This document shows, one piece after another, positions 1-10,662 of a stretch of 22,265 bases of DNA. The stretch spans positions 568,462 through 590,726 of the forward strand of contig BJOX01000233.1 in the NCBI GenBank assembly GCA_009731375.1, given 5' to 3'. How positions within the stretch are numbered: the first letter of the stretch is position 1; every line of letters begins with the position of its first letter. This DNA is from Paulinella micropora (taxonomy: Eukaryota > Cercozoa > Imbricatea > Euglyphida). The position numbers were made by a program, and so were the translations under genes. The notes beneath the pieces were generated by a model. The model saw only the letters and a list, made by a program, of their open reading frames with translations, ran no database searches and was not told where the DNA came from.

Positions 1-176
1 GGGGGTTACATACAATGCAGTTGCACTGGGCTGTACCTGTTTTCTGAGCCTAGAGTAGCACAGGAAAGGGGAGCCGCGTCTATGGTGTCTTTGCGCGTGC
101 TTGAAGGCGCAGTCTCAGAGACTTTCTTTCTTGGTTCACAACTTGTCGATTCTGTTTGCACTTCCTGCTGCGCTAG

Positions 177-1357
177 GCGAGCCAGGAGCTTGGTGCGCTG
201 CCCTTCACCATGGCGCAGCTCGTGGACGCCGAGGCCGTGCGAGACGAAAAGGTCAGCGCCTTCACGTGTCTGTGTATCTATATCTGTATTATGGAACTAT
301 TCGTGTATATAGGTTGCGGTGGCCTTCACAGTCTACCTGTTTGAGCGTTTGCTGTCGCTGCCGCTACTTTCTCAAAGCATGCATCCGCTGCTGTGCGGCG
401 CGCATCTGCGCTCTCCGGCACCCGCGGCGGTTCCAGAACAGAGCGCGGTATCGTGTTCCAACACAACACCGCTTGATTTTATTTTTAGCGCAGAGCCAAA
501 CAATGACTTGTGCGTGTATGCACAGGAGGAGGATGAAGAGCGCCGCCTGGAGGAGGAGCAGGAGGCGCTGGCTGCTCGCAGACACGCGGCCGCCATAAAG
601 CTGCAGGCCATGGTGCGAGGCTGGCTGGCCAGGCTGCTCTACCAAGATATGAAGTTGGAGAAGGAGGAGCAGGCAATCATGCAGCAGGAGGCGGCGGAGC
701 GCGAGCGGATGGTGGCGGCCGAGGAGGCGCGCCGCAGACAGGAGGAGCAGGACCGACTGGCCCGCCAAGAACAAGAACGACTGCGACGTAATCCATCCCT
801 TGCATTTGATTGATCCCTCTCCCTCATGCCCTAGCGCTGCGTTGTCTGGTGCTGTGCCCGTGTGCAGTCGTGCGTGTTATGCGTGTACAGTCGTGCGTTT
901 CAGGCGTGTGAAGTCGTGCGTTTCAGGCGTGTGCAGTCGTGCATGTGGTGCGTGTGCGATGCAGGCGCGGAAGAAGAACGCAGGCTGCGGGACGAGGAGC
1001 AGCGCGCCAGGGAGGAGGAGGAGCTGCTGCGAGAGGAAGAAGAACGCATCTTGCGTGCGGAGGCGCAAAGAATGAAAGAGGAGGAGGAACAAAGGCAGCG
1101 CCAACAGCAAGAACGACTGCGATTGATGGAAGAGGAGCGCCGCCGCAAAGACGAGGAAGACAAACGGCAGAGAGAAGAAGAAGCAAGGCTGCAGAAGGAG
1201 GCAGAGGAGAGGCACAGAACAGAGGAGAGGCGCAGAGCAGAGGAGCAGCGCCGGCAGCAGGAAGCCGAGCAGAGGGCCAGGGAAAAGGCCCTGCAAGAAG
1301 AGCAGCGCAGACAACAGGAGGTGCCTCTTGTTCCCTTCCCTCCAATCACCGAACCCC

Positions 1358-1398
<41 letters not shown>

Positions 1399-4300
1399 NN
1401 NNNNNNNNNNNNNNNNNNNNNNNNNNNNNNNNNNCCCCCCCCCCCCCCCCCCCCCCCCCCTTCTCCTGAACACACACACAAACCTAACTCGTATTTTTTT
1501 GCATTTCTTTTCACATCAAAGTCTGGCTTTAATATTAGTACATTGTGAGGCGTAACTTTCCTTACCTCACTTCCATACTTCTAAAAATTTATCGCTGTTA
1601 TCTTAACCTGCTTAGCAAGCGTTGCAGCGTGCGGCGCAGGAAAAGGCCAGGCAACTGGCTCTGCACCAAATGAGACATGCAGGTGCCCGCCGCTTTGCTG
1701 CCCATGGCCATGCAGGGCTTGTGTTGAGAAAGAAACGATTAATCTAATTTCCAATTCACTCTTTGCAAGGAACACGAATTCACCTGTGCTGTAATCTATG
1801 CTGATAGTCCGTTTGCATGGCTGAACATACATGTATTGGTTTGCAGCCGCAACCTTGCTCCAAGCGCGCGTGCGAGGCTGGCTGGCTCGCCTGCTCTACC
1901 GGGACATGCTCTACGAAGTCGAAACCTCCAAGAGTCAGCCCGTTTGATTCTTTCTGTACACCTTTGTGCTTTGCTTGCCATCGTAACCTAGGAAGTCTGA
2001 AAAATGATTTGCGCATTTATTTCTTGACGTGCAAAAATCTATGTGCCTTACATAAAATTCATAACCACAATTATGTATCCAAAATTATCAAAACCAAATA
2101 AGGACAGCAACAACAACAGCAACAACAACAATATAGCTATGCATTTGTATGTATGCAATGGCATACATGATTTGTGTTCGTTGGCAAGCGCATACATTGG
2201 CGTATAGAAATCGGGTCTGTACCTGATGTTGCGGCGAGCTTGGCTGGCCAAAGTGATGTGGCTGCTGCTGCTTGCAGTGGAGCTGGCGCTGCAATGTCAG
2301 CGGCTCGCGCGCGGCTTCCTGGCCCGTCGCCGCTACCAGCGCATGAAGCAGGAACACTACCGTCGACTCTACGAGGTCCTTGGGGCAGGCCACACAACAG
2401 CGCCGCGCTTACAATTTGCTTCTTGCCAAACTGCATATCGCAGTCCCCTGCCTGCACCCCTTTGCAACTGCCTTCCTGCATACCAGCTGCACTGCTCAGC
2501 TTGCTCTCTTTTCCGCGCCCGCCATAGCACTTCCACACATGGTAAACAAAGATCGCGCGTAGTCCCGTGCGAGCGTGCGCAGTCCCGTACAAACTGACCA
2601 GTCAGTCATCCAGCCTTGCATCATGTGCGGAAGCAGCCTAGCATATGGGATGTGCCTGGTTTGGGTGCACGCGCAGCAGCGCGAGCAGGCGGCAGCCACG
2701 CTGCAGGTAGTATTTAGGGCATGTCTGGCCCAGCAACGTCTGCGAGCCGAGCTGCGAGCCAAGCAAGAGGCGCAGCAGGCACTGGAGCTGCGCCGGGAAC
2801 AGGCAGCCATCCTTTGCCAAAAGGTCCATCGCTGCCTGCCCTGCCCAGCCGACAAACATCACTGCACAACAGCCCACCGTGGCCTCTCTTGTTCTCTGCG
2901 TCTTCAATCAAAGCTCTGCTTCGCCCACACTTTATATGCTCAGCCCTTTATCAAAAGGACATTCTCTTGTCTCTGTTGGTCGTATATCAAAGAAACCATG
3001 CACTGAGGCGAGTAGAGCACCAGTCGGCGTGTGTGCTTCATGTTGTGTGCAGATGGTGCGAGGCTGGCTGGCACGCTTGCTTTATCAAGACTTGCTCCAG
3101 GACATGGTGCCAACACAGCTTTCAGTTTTTCACTTGTTTTATTTGTGGGTGCATCTCGAGGCATATGGAAGCAATCCTTGTTGAATTGTTCATGTGTGGG
3201 ATCATATTGATACATACGGGGGCAATCTTGATGTGTGTGCACAGAGCTGGGCGGCCGTTACCCTGCAGTCCCACTGGCGAGGTAAACCCTCACACACTGC
3301 TGCACAGCCCAGAGCTCTCCTCTCGGGCCCTGCACAATCTGCCCCGCCATGCTTTCGCTGTGATTTCATGCGCACTCTTTGGACGTGCACGAGTGTGTGT
3401 GTTCATATTTCCTTCCCATTTTTCATTCACATGATTTCTTGTGGTAATGTTTTTTTTCATTCACCTTTGCACACATGTCTGCCTTTGCTTGGTTGGTAGG
3501 CAAAACTGCACGCCGCTGGGCTGCGTTGCTGCAGCAAGAGCGAGATGAGAGACTAAGAATGGAGGAGGAGGAAAGGCGACGAAAGGAGGAGCAAGAGAGC
3601 AAGAGAAAGGAGGAGCAGGAGAGGCTTAGACAAGAAAAAGAGAGAATCAGGCTGGAAGAGGAGAGGAGGCAGAGAGAAGAAGAACGAAGGAGACAAGAAG
3701 AGATAAGGCAGAGAGAAGAGCAAGAAAAAAGGAGACAAGAAGAAGAGAGGAGGCAGAGGGAAGAAAGAAGGAGACAAGAAGAAGAGAGGAGGCAGAGGGA
3801 AGAAGAGGAACGAAGAAGACAAGAAGAAGAGCAGAGGCTGCGGGAGGAAGAAGAAAAAATGATTGCTGAGGAGAACGAGCGGTTGCGTAAGGAAGAAGAG
3901 GAAAGACAGCGGCAAGAAGAAGAAAGATTGCGGGAAGAAGAGGAGAGAAGGCAGGAGGCAGAGAGAAGAAGACAAGCGGCAGAGCGGGAAAGGCGCCGTG
4001 TCGAGCTGGAGAGGGCTAAGGGGGAAGAGGCCGGGCTGCTGCAAGAGGAGGAAGAGCACCGAGCCATCTTGGCCGCTGAGGCCAGGCGGCGGCAGGCGGC
4101 GGCGGAGCAGAGAGCGAAGGCGGAGCTGCTGCGGCGCGAGGAAGAGGAGGAAAGCTGGCTGCAGCACGCACAGCAGCGCGCACGCGAGGCAGAGCAGGAG
4201 CGACAGCAACAACTGCAGGCCGCACGACAGGCAGCAGAGGAAGAACAGAGAAGACAACGCGAGGAGGAAGAGCTACTGGCCAGGGCGGAAAGTGAATACG

Positions 4301-5660
4301 CAGAGAAGAAAAGACAAGAAGAGCTGGCCAGAGCAGAAGCCATCCGACAAGAAGAGGTGTGCAACACACACTGCATGGAAAATAGATACACAGATACATA
4401 GATACACAACGACATCTGCACCGCACTCGCAAATGCACACACCACATACATACACACAAACTCACACGCACATACACACACAGACGCCCACTGCCTATGA
4501 GCGTACACACGCAAACACAAATATGTTATCTGTATGTGCGAGCAGGCTCGTCAACGGTATGCGGCGGCGGCGGCGTTACGTGCGCAGAAGGAGGAGCTGC
4601 GTCGTGTGAAGGAGGCGGAAGAGCAGCAGCGGCAGGCGGCGCAGCAGGCGCAGCAGCAGCAACAAGCTGCTGCCACCACCATACAGGTTCCACACTCTGC
4701 CCACCCCCTGCTGCCCTTGCTGGCTCGCTGCATTCTGCTGCTATTAGTCGGCGGAGCAATCACAAGTGTGCGTGTTTAACAGGCGTGCTACCGGGCGTTT
4801 CGCGAGCGCCGGCAGCTGCGTGAGCAGTCCAGCGCGCAGGAACACACGCAGCTGCAGGCCATCAAGACGCGCCTCGCACACTGCAACCGACAGTACAAGG
4901 TGTCTGCCTGCACACGCAACAAGCACACACATGCGAGCCAGCCAAGCCCAGCATCCAATGTCAGAGGCGTACTCCGTATACAAAGTGCATACAAATTAAT
5001 TATACATGCATTTGTGAATATGTCTAAACATTTACAGGAATGTGTGCTACGCTTATATTTATTTTACTTCACTAATATATATACATACAAACTTATGTCA
5101 GATATACTCTACATGTTAAAAGATGAGTATAAAATGCCTGGCGTGCTGTGCGTGCTAGTTGTCGGAGTCGATTGGTGCGCGCACCGAGTCGGCGCTGGAG
5201 CAGCTGCTGGGCAGTCGCCAGCTTTCCACAGTCATCACAGCCATACAGCGACTCAGTAACCACCCAACCCTCGCTGCTCTTGCCTCGCCTCCGCTGCCAC
5301 CCACCAGAAACCATCGTGCCGATTCACAAACCAGTAATTGCGAGCTTCCAAATTTCGTTTGCGGTTGCTGCGACCATAAACAACTTCCAATTCGAATACT
5401 CATGCATGAAGCACTTAATTTGTTTACTCACGCGGTACCCGCCGATGCCTAACGTTACCAACTTCAGAAGTTCCTCCTTTTTCTTTCTGTGAGCTCGCTC
5501 GATAGTTTGCGGTATACCGTGCAGACGAGCTGACGCTGATCCTGCCTTCGTGTTGTATCGCGGCGTCAGAGCAGAACGCCGTGTCGGCGCTCTACGCCGT
5601 GCTGCGCTCCTGCAACCGCTCAAAGCCGCACCTTGAGCTGGTACGTGTCGTGCGCGCGCC

Positions 5661-5736
<76 letters not shown>

Positions 5737-5935
5737 TACACACACTCCACACTGCCAGTTTGCTGCTGTTGTGTTGGCACAGCCCTTGAACGCTTGTTTG
5801 GCTGTTGGTGGTGCTAGGCGAGCTTGTGTCTTTCGGCGCTGTACAACATTGCCTTGTACCCGCCCACGCGCGAGGCAGTGTTTGCGCCACAGCAATGCCT
5901 CGACACACTCACCGACAAAATGCAGGCAAGTACTT

Positions 5936-5979
<44 letters not shown>

Positions 5980-6202
5980 NNNNNNNNNNCCCTTCCTCCC
6001 TTTCTTCATTTTTTCTCTCTCAATCTATGTAATTTGTATAATGTATGCAATGTACGCAATGTATGCAATGTATGCAATGTATGCTATGTGATTGCGTTGT
6101 GTGGGCAGATGTGTCGTGACAAGCCCGAGATCCTGATGCAGATTCTGGAGCTGCTCGAGATGGCGATCTCTCTGGACGAGTCTTGGCCTGCATTCCTTGC
6201 CT

Positions 6203-6264
<62 letters not shown>

Positions 6265-7166
6265 TAGTGCGTCCGTTTCCTCGTCCATTCGCTTCTCACT
6301 CAAGTTTCACTTCACGTCTCATGCGTGTTTGTTCCCTGGCAGCGGGGAGGAGTGTTTCAAGGAGAGGCCGCGCATTCTCAAGCGGCTGCACGGCATCCGC
6401 AGCTTGACTGAGCACCGCCTGCGCCTCGAGACCCGGTACGCTCACCAGCAAAAAACCTGCAACTCAAGCGTTGTTTATTGGATGGACAAACGCAGCTGCT
6501 GCTTTGTCGCATATTTTTCAAAACACAAGGTAGCAGATGGGTCTGTTCTGGTCTGTCCATGCAGCCGCAAGGTGGCGGTGCCGAGAGGTCAGCCGCTGTC
6601 GGCGGCCGAAGCTCGCGCGCTGCTGCGGGCCAAGGCCAATCTGTGCCCGTCCGAGTGGTGGAATCTGGCGCACCTCAAGAAAACACAACTCAAGCTGGTA
6701 CTAGTGAGGCACAAAATTGCGCTTCTTTTGCATGCGATTCCCAGTCCTAGTTTGGCTCTTCATGCACAAATCTATATTTGCCCTACTGCGGTCTTTTAGC
6801 TAGCAGCGAAACTTGCAAGGTTGCTGCTTGTTGTTGTGCTTGCAGGAGGCTTTGTCCGCGTCGAGAAAAGAAACGACCAGCGCACTCAAGCGCGTTCAGG
6901 CGGTACTAGTTGCCTGGCAGATCGCACTGCGTTCCATTTCTTTTGCTTCTTCGCGTCCCTATCACCACTTGCATATCTTATCAGCGCCAGCTCATATTGC
7001 CATTCTCTTGCTTCTGTGCTTACAGAGCCATTCTTTTCAGACTATCCCTTGTGATTGAACGTCTCTGGGTCTCCTTGCTTGTCTGCAGGCACAAAGCAGC
7101 CTGAACCTTCTCGGCAAGTGCTTAGATAAGCTTGATGCCTTGCTGATGTGCATCGAGTCTGAGTGA
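177..7166 (+). CDS. ASPM: Abnormal spindle-like (ASPM/Asp) protein, 5'-partial, about 20 exons
   Basis: Spindle-pole and microtubule minus-end protein; its IQ motifs bind calmodulin or myosin light chains. Exons read from splice sites and phase: 177-251, 313-? (uncertain), 526-787, 965-1320, 1628-1682, 1847-1933, 2278-2375, 2677-2823, 3053-3106, 3245-3281, 3500-4356, 4546-4686, 4783-4899, 5159-5255, 5525-5640, 5818-5925, 6109-6179, 6343-6435, 6565-6697, 6846-6902, 7089-7166 (TGA). From 526 on, every junction is phase-consistent. The first exons (DEK then VAVAFTVYLFERLLSL) resemble the ASPM segment that ends the second calponin-homology domain, so the CH domains should lie upstream of the window. 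Seven IQ motifs follow, interrupted by E/R-rich helices. The tail, with LRSCNRSKPHLEL, LCLSALYNIA and MCRDKPEIL, matches the ARM-like C-terminus of ASPM, whose hallmark is RSCNRS. The family call is firm; details of exons before 526 are not. Confidence 0.83.
313..525 (+). other. Unresolved exon/intron stretch of the ASPM-like gene
   Basis: The acceptor at 311-312 opens a phase-0 frame beginning VAVAFTVYLFERLLSL, which fits the end of the ASPM CH region. The same frame stays open into the exon at 526, so this could be one exon 313-787, or an exon ending at a GT such as GCG|GTATCG near 450. A second frame over roughly 370-450 reads AARICALRHPRRFQNRARYR, which looks like a basic IQ-type helix. 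That raises the possibility of a frameshift, a sequencing indel or another small exon. Base composition at third positions does not settle which frame is used. Confidence 0.4.
862..954 (+). repeat. 23-bp minisatellite, four units, in an ASPM intron
   Basis: Four consecutive 23-bp units (862-884, 885-907, 908-930, 931-953) share the core GTGCAGTCGTGCGT. The fifth, truncated unit GTGCGATGCAG supplies the splice acceptor of the exon at 965. Confidence 0.8.
965..1320 (+). other. Charged E/R/Q helix, first segment (coiled coil or single alpha-helix)
   Basis: This exon encodes about 119 residues made almost entirely of Glu, Arg, Gln, Lys and Ala, with i/i+4 alternation of acidic and basic residues (blocks such as EEERRRKDEEDKRQREEEAR) and few of the regular heptad hydrophobics a classical coiled coil needs. 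It follows IQ motif 1 directly. It could be a single alpha-helix spacer or a coiled coil; composition alone cannot separate them. Confidence 0.7.
1359..1460. other. Assembly gap (36 N) inside a poly-C run
   Basis: About 40 C precede N 1399-1434 and 26 C follow it. It lies in the intron between the exons ending at 1320 and starting at 1628, so no coding sequence is evidently lost. Confidence 0.95.
3525..4356 (+). other. Very long E/R/Q helix (about 275 residues) between IQ motifs 6 and 7
   Basis: The largest exon (3500-4356) begins with the end of IQ motif 6 and then encodes an unbroken run of Glu, Arg and Gln, with blocks such as ERRRQEEERRQREE repeated with small changes. Proline is absent and hydrophobics are sparse until about 4000, where Ala and Leu rise. 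If helical at 0.15 nm per residue this would span roughly 40 nm. The codons are a purine-rich GAG/GAA/AGA/AGG mix, so the exon itself resembles an expanded repeat that has stayed in frame. The antisense strand is open as a Ser/Leu-rich shadow. Confidence 0.75.
5663..5736 (+). repeat. (TC)n followed by (AC)n microsatellite, intronic
   Basis: A CT tract of about 50 bp runs directly into a CA tract in the intron between exons 5525-5640 and 5818-5925. Confidence 0.9.
5926..6108 (+). other. GC-AG intron holding poly-C, a 10-N gap and a 9-bp repeat
   Basis: The exon ends ATGCAG and the intron starts GCAAGT, the textbook GC-AG donor context. The acceptor is GTGGGCAG. The frame continues from DKMQ into MCRDKPE without shift. 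The intron holds a run of 43 C, N 5980-5989, and about five 9-bp AATGTATGC units at 6040-6084. Confidence 0.75.
6209..6262 (+). repeat. (CT)n microsatellite, intronic
   Basis: A near-perfect CT tract starts about 30 bp after the donor GA|GTCTTG at 6179/6180, in the intron before exon 6343-6435. Confidence 0.9.
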
Positions 7167-8113
7167 TTCATGGTAATGTGACACACAAATCCACCAAATA
7201 GTATTTGTTGATTTTGTCTTCACTGTGACTTCATTTTTCAGTGCGTTATTATTTTTCTACAAGACCCCTTTTTGCCAACAACATGCCGGCGGTTCAAAGC
7301 GTATTAATCAGTTTTGGAGAACCGAATTTCAACTCTGAAGTGTAATTTTGGTTGCCATCGAGGCCGTGGCAATGCTGCCGCGACCTCAGGCTCCTTCCCT
7401 CTCAGCCGCTTGTTTATGAGAGATTTTTGCACTGCTCAGCTGACATGATCCTTGTATTACAGACTGCGTTGAGTATAGAGTATCAATACTTCGCAGCTTA
7501 AAGATAAAATTGAAATTTTACTCACCAGGCTCGATGTCGGATGGATTTTATGGAGTTAGCTGAAATGTCGCTTCAACGGGGCTTATAATATTAATACTTC
7601 AAGCAGTGTCATATGTAGTTAGCTTGCTAATACTAGTTTAGTATGAAATCGGGGGAAACTAAGGCTTCAAGTTCTGAACTTTCACTAAAATAGATCACGG
7701 TGTTCAAAACTTGAAATTGATTATACATCATATGTTTTTTTATTAATATTAATACCTCCCCCTTGGGATCATTAGTGAATTCTTCGCCGGTTTATTAATA
7801 AAAATAACAAAACATATACAGTTAAATTCTTCAGATCACCCTGATTCAGAATCTGCAATCGATACTCGTTTAATAGGATATTAATACTTGGAATAATTAA
7901 AATTCTAGTATTATTATAATAAAACACTGCGGCTCAAGTTCCAGCCGGTCTATTACTAATTTCAAACTTGCCGCAGTCATCACCAGGCTCTCAGTCTATG
8001 AACATTCTGATCATAAGTTCAGAATCTCAATTGGTACAGTTTTGATCAGCCATATTGAGCAGGATATTATACTAATTATAACAAAAGCGTTTGCCGCAGC
8101 GAAAAAAAAAAAA
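7167..8113. other. AT-rich intergenic region
   Basis: No gene is seen. The sequence is AT-rich, with the TATTAATAC string or close variants recurring near 7485, 7588, 7745 and 7880, and short phrases such as TCACCAGGCTC repeated near 7523 and 7980. The start would hold the 3' UTR of the ASPM-like gene. I could not choose a polyadenylation signal among several AT-rich candidates. Confidence 0.5.
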
Positions 8114-8732
8114 NNNNNNNNNNNNNNNNNNNNNNNNNNNNNNNNNNNNNNNNNNNNNNNNNNNNNNNNNNNNNNNNNNNNNNNNNNNNNNNNNNNNNNN
8201 NNNNNNNNNNNNNNNNNNNNNNNNNNNNNNNNNNNNNNNNNNNNNNNNNNNNNNNNNNNNNNNNNNNNNNNNNNNNNNNNNNNNNNNNNNNNNNNNNNNN
8301 NNNNNNNNNNNNNNNNNNNNNNNNNNNNNNNNNNNNNNNNNNNNNNNNNNNNNNNNNNNNNNNNNNNNNNNNNNNNNNNNNNNNNNNNNNNNNNNNNNNN
8401 NNNNNNNNNNNNNNNNNNNNNNNNNNNNNNNNNNNNNNNNNNNNNNNNNNNNNNNNNNNNNNNNNNNNNNNNNNNNNNNNNNNNNNNNNNNNNNNNNNNN
8501 NNNNNNNNNNNNNNNNNNNNNNNNNNNNNNNNNNNNNNNNNNNNNNNNNNNNNNNNNNNNNNNNNNNNNNNNNNNNNNNNNNNNNNNNNNNNNNNNNNNN
8601 NNNNNNNNNNNNNNNNNNNNNNNNNNNNNNNNNNNNNNNNNNNNNNNNNNNNNNNNNNNNNNNNNNNNNNNNNNNNNNNNNNNNNNNNNNNNNNNNNNNN
8701 NNNNNNNNNNNNNNNNNNNNNNNNNNNNNNNN

Positions 8733-8782
<50 letters not shown>

Positions 8783-8800
8783 AAAAAAAAACAAGAAAAA
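8102..8800. other. Assembly gap (619 N) inside poly-A
   Basis: 12 A, N 8114-8732, then about 48 A and A-rich sequence. The true content between the two homopolymer ends is unknown. Confidence 0.95.
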
Positions 8801-8824
8801 AAAAACAACTTATTATATTATATA

Positions 8825-9797
8825 TTAATAATATTCATCCCCTAGAGGCACAATCTCATCGAAGCCAATACGGCTCAGCCACTTATGCTCACCGCTGCAC
8901 ACACAACACATCGGAAGAATTTCTGGCATCCATACATACACACATACATACATTAATACATACACACATACACATACATACATACATACAATATTACATA
9001 CATATATACACACACACACGCTTTGACACATACATACATACATACAGACAGACAGACATACATACATACACACATGGATATATACATATACATACATACA
9101 TACATACACATACACATATACATACATACATACATACATACATGCATACATACATTCATGCATACATGCATACATACATACATACATACATACATACATC
9201 ATACATACATACATACATACATACGTACATGCGTGATACTGTGTATGTATGCGTGTGTGAGTGTGTGTGTGTGTGGCTACGGGCACTCCCAGAGCGTCTT
9301 GTCGTCGGGCGGGTTTTTGCACTGCTCCACCAGCTGCAAACAGATGAGGTCGTCGCCGCAGCCTAGAGACACACACATCACATCACATTACATCACATAA
9401 CATCACATCACGTCGCAACTATGCACATACATATGCGTGGATATAACATAGGTGTGTACGTGTATGTAAATTCATGTATAAATGCATAAATGTACAATAT
9501 ACATGCAACATAATATATTTACATGCTAATAAATGCAAACATGCACATATAAGTGTATGCACGCATATAGAGCTTAGACATATATGTATACATTCCTTTC
9601 CCCCCCCTCCCCTGGCCCCCATTTGTCTCGAGTTTGCCTTGAAAAGTGGGAATGTGATGTGTTTTTGGAGCCTTGTAAGCCCAGGTGACGGGTGGGCAGG
9701 GGGAGAAAATAGGGGATTGTGGGGTTGCGTTTGAGACCACTTGGCGGTACGCGGAATCGGAACATGGTGGAGGCCAGCAGCAGGTCCAGCATGGCGG
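8825..9797 (-). CDS. Unrecognised small minus-strand gene or 3' end of a gene, three exons
   Basis: Three minus-strand exons fit together: 9797-9741 (AMLDLLLASTMFRFRVPP), 9362-9281 (CGDDLICLQLVEQCKNPP then DDKTLWEC) and 8894-8825 (GEHKWLSRIGFDEIVPLG then DEYY and TAA). Acceptors are CCCTAG, TCTCTAG and TGTGTGCAG; donors are AA|GTGGTC and CC|GTAGCC. Phases 1 and 2 join correctly at both introns. Codons are GC-rich, unlike the AC/GT repeats that fill the introns. The ATG in the first exon sits in GCCGCCATG, a near-ideal eukaryotic start context, so a protein of about 67 residues is possible. Equally, more exons may lie upstream (above 9797). I do not recognise the family. The splice logic supports a real gene; the first exon is the weakest. 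Confidence 0.5.
8931..9276 (+). repeat. (ATAC)n and (TG)n array in an intron of the minus-strand gene
   Basis: A degenerate tetranucleotide ATAC/ACAT array with CA variants ends in a short TG tract. It fills nearly all the space between the minus-strand exons at 8825-8894 and 9281-9362. Confidence 0.9.
9363..9740. other. Putative minus-strand intron, AT-rich with C-rich patch
   Basis: Lies between the two upstream minus-strand exons. It contains a CATCA/CATCAC repeat near 9376-9415 and AT-rich ACATA-type sequence. No other gene is seen in it. Confidence 0.4.
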
Positions 9798-9896
9798 CTA
9801 GGGCAAAGAGGAGAGAGAGCGAAGGAGCCGGCAGCGAGCGAGCACAACGCACAGTCGCCGCCACTCTGTGCAGCAGCGCGCGCGTGTGCGGCCAAT

Positions 9897-10005
9897 GAGA
9901 GAGAGAGAGAGAGAGAGCGCGCGAGAGACAGAGAGAGAGTGTGCGTGTGTGTAAGTATGTGTGTGTGTGAGAGAGAGAGTGTGTGTGTGTGTGTGCGTGC
10001 GTTTT

Positions 10006-10055
<50 letters not shown>

Positions 10056-10194
10056 TAGATAGATAGATAGACAGATAGATAGATAGACAGATAGATAGAT
10101 AGACAGATAGATAGATAGGTAGGTGGTAGGTAGGCAGGTAGGTAGGTAGATAGGTAGGTAGGTATGTAGGTAGATAGGTAGGTAGGTAGGTAGG

Positions 10195-10226
<32 letters not shown>

Positions 10227-10229
10227 CAA

Positions 10230-10275
<46 letters not shown>
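9897..10275 (+). repeat. (GA)n, (GT)n and (GATA)n array
   Basis: GA/GT dinucleotides (9897-10000) pass into a GATA array (10007-10275) with GGTA and GACA variant units in the middle. It reads open on the minus strand as YLSI repeats, which is an artefact of the tetranucleotide having no stop in any frame of that strand. Confidence 0.95.
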
Positions 10276-10662
10276 GAAATATCGACTAATGTCAGAAAAA
10301 AGGAGCTTCTGATTTCGTCAACCAGGAAGTCTGTGGGTAAAGTATTAACCCGATGCCCAGCTAAGCCGTGATGTTTGCACGGAAGGGACTGATACAGGCA
10401 ATACCAAAGCTCCCTAGTACCAGGCGGGGCCAGGGCTCGTTCCATAAAGCGCCCCTTGCAGAACGAGCTCCCACCTCCATTACAGAGGGCCCAGTAAGCA
10501 GATGGAGTTTCGAGACTGTTCGACAGTCTAGTATAAACCGACAGAGCACTGTGGGTTTTATTCCGGGCTCAACAAGCGAGAAAGGGCACCCTGAGGGAAC
10601 AGGATTGTGCTTCCCGTCGCTATTTCGGCATGTGACTTATAGGCGTATGGCTAGGCACACAT

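Larger units (their letters stand above)
587..4850 (+). other. Seven IQ motifs in the ASPM-like protein (span)
   Basis: In order: AAAIKLQAMVRGWLARLLYQ (about 587-646); AATLLQARVRGWLARLLYRD (1847-1907, first Ala split by the intron); LALQCQRLARGFLARRRYQR (from about 2283); AAATLQVVFRACLAQQRLRA (from about 2692); AAILCQK joined across an intron to MVRGWLARLLYQD (2803-2823 and 3053-3091); AAVTLQSHWRG split after the Gly and continued KTARRW (3251-3281 and 3500-3517); AATTIQ joined to ACYRAFRERRQL (4669-4686 and 4783-4818). Three motifs are split by introns near the centre of the IQ core. Known family role: each IQ binds calmodulin or a related light chain. Confidence 0.8.

Noticed and set aside
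1-176. Possible upstream ASPM exon
   Set aside because: No frame resembles the CH domain and stops are frequent; a pyrimidine-rich stretch leading to the acceptor at 175-176 suggests intron.
210-212. ATG in good context as start of the ASPM-like gene
   Set aside because: The frame continues upstream to an acceptor at 175-176 (reading SQELGALPFT before the Met) and the family has CH domains before this point, so it is an internal Met.
3423-4520. 365-codon minus-strand Ser/Leu-rich frame
   Set aside because: Antisense shadow of the GAG/AGA-rich exon at 3500-4356; no splice or start support.
8042-8845. Open frames across the 619-N gap
   Set aside because: They consist of N and poly-A/poly-T only.
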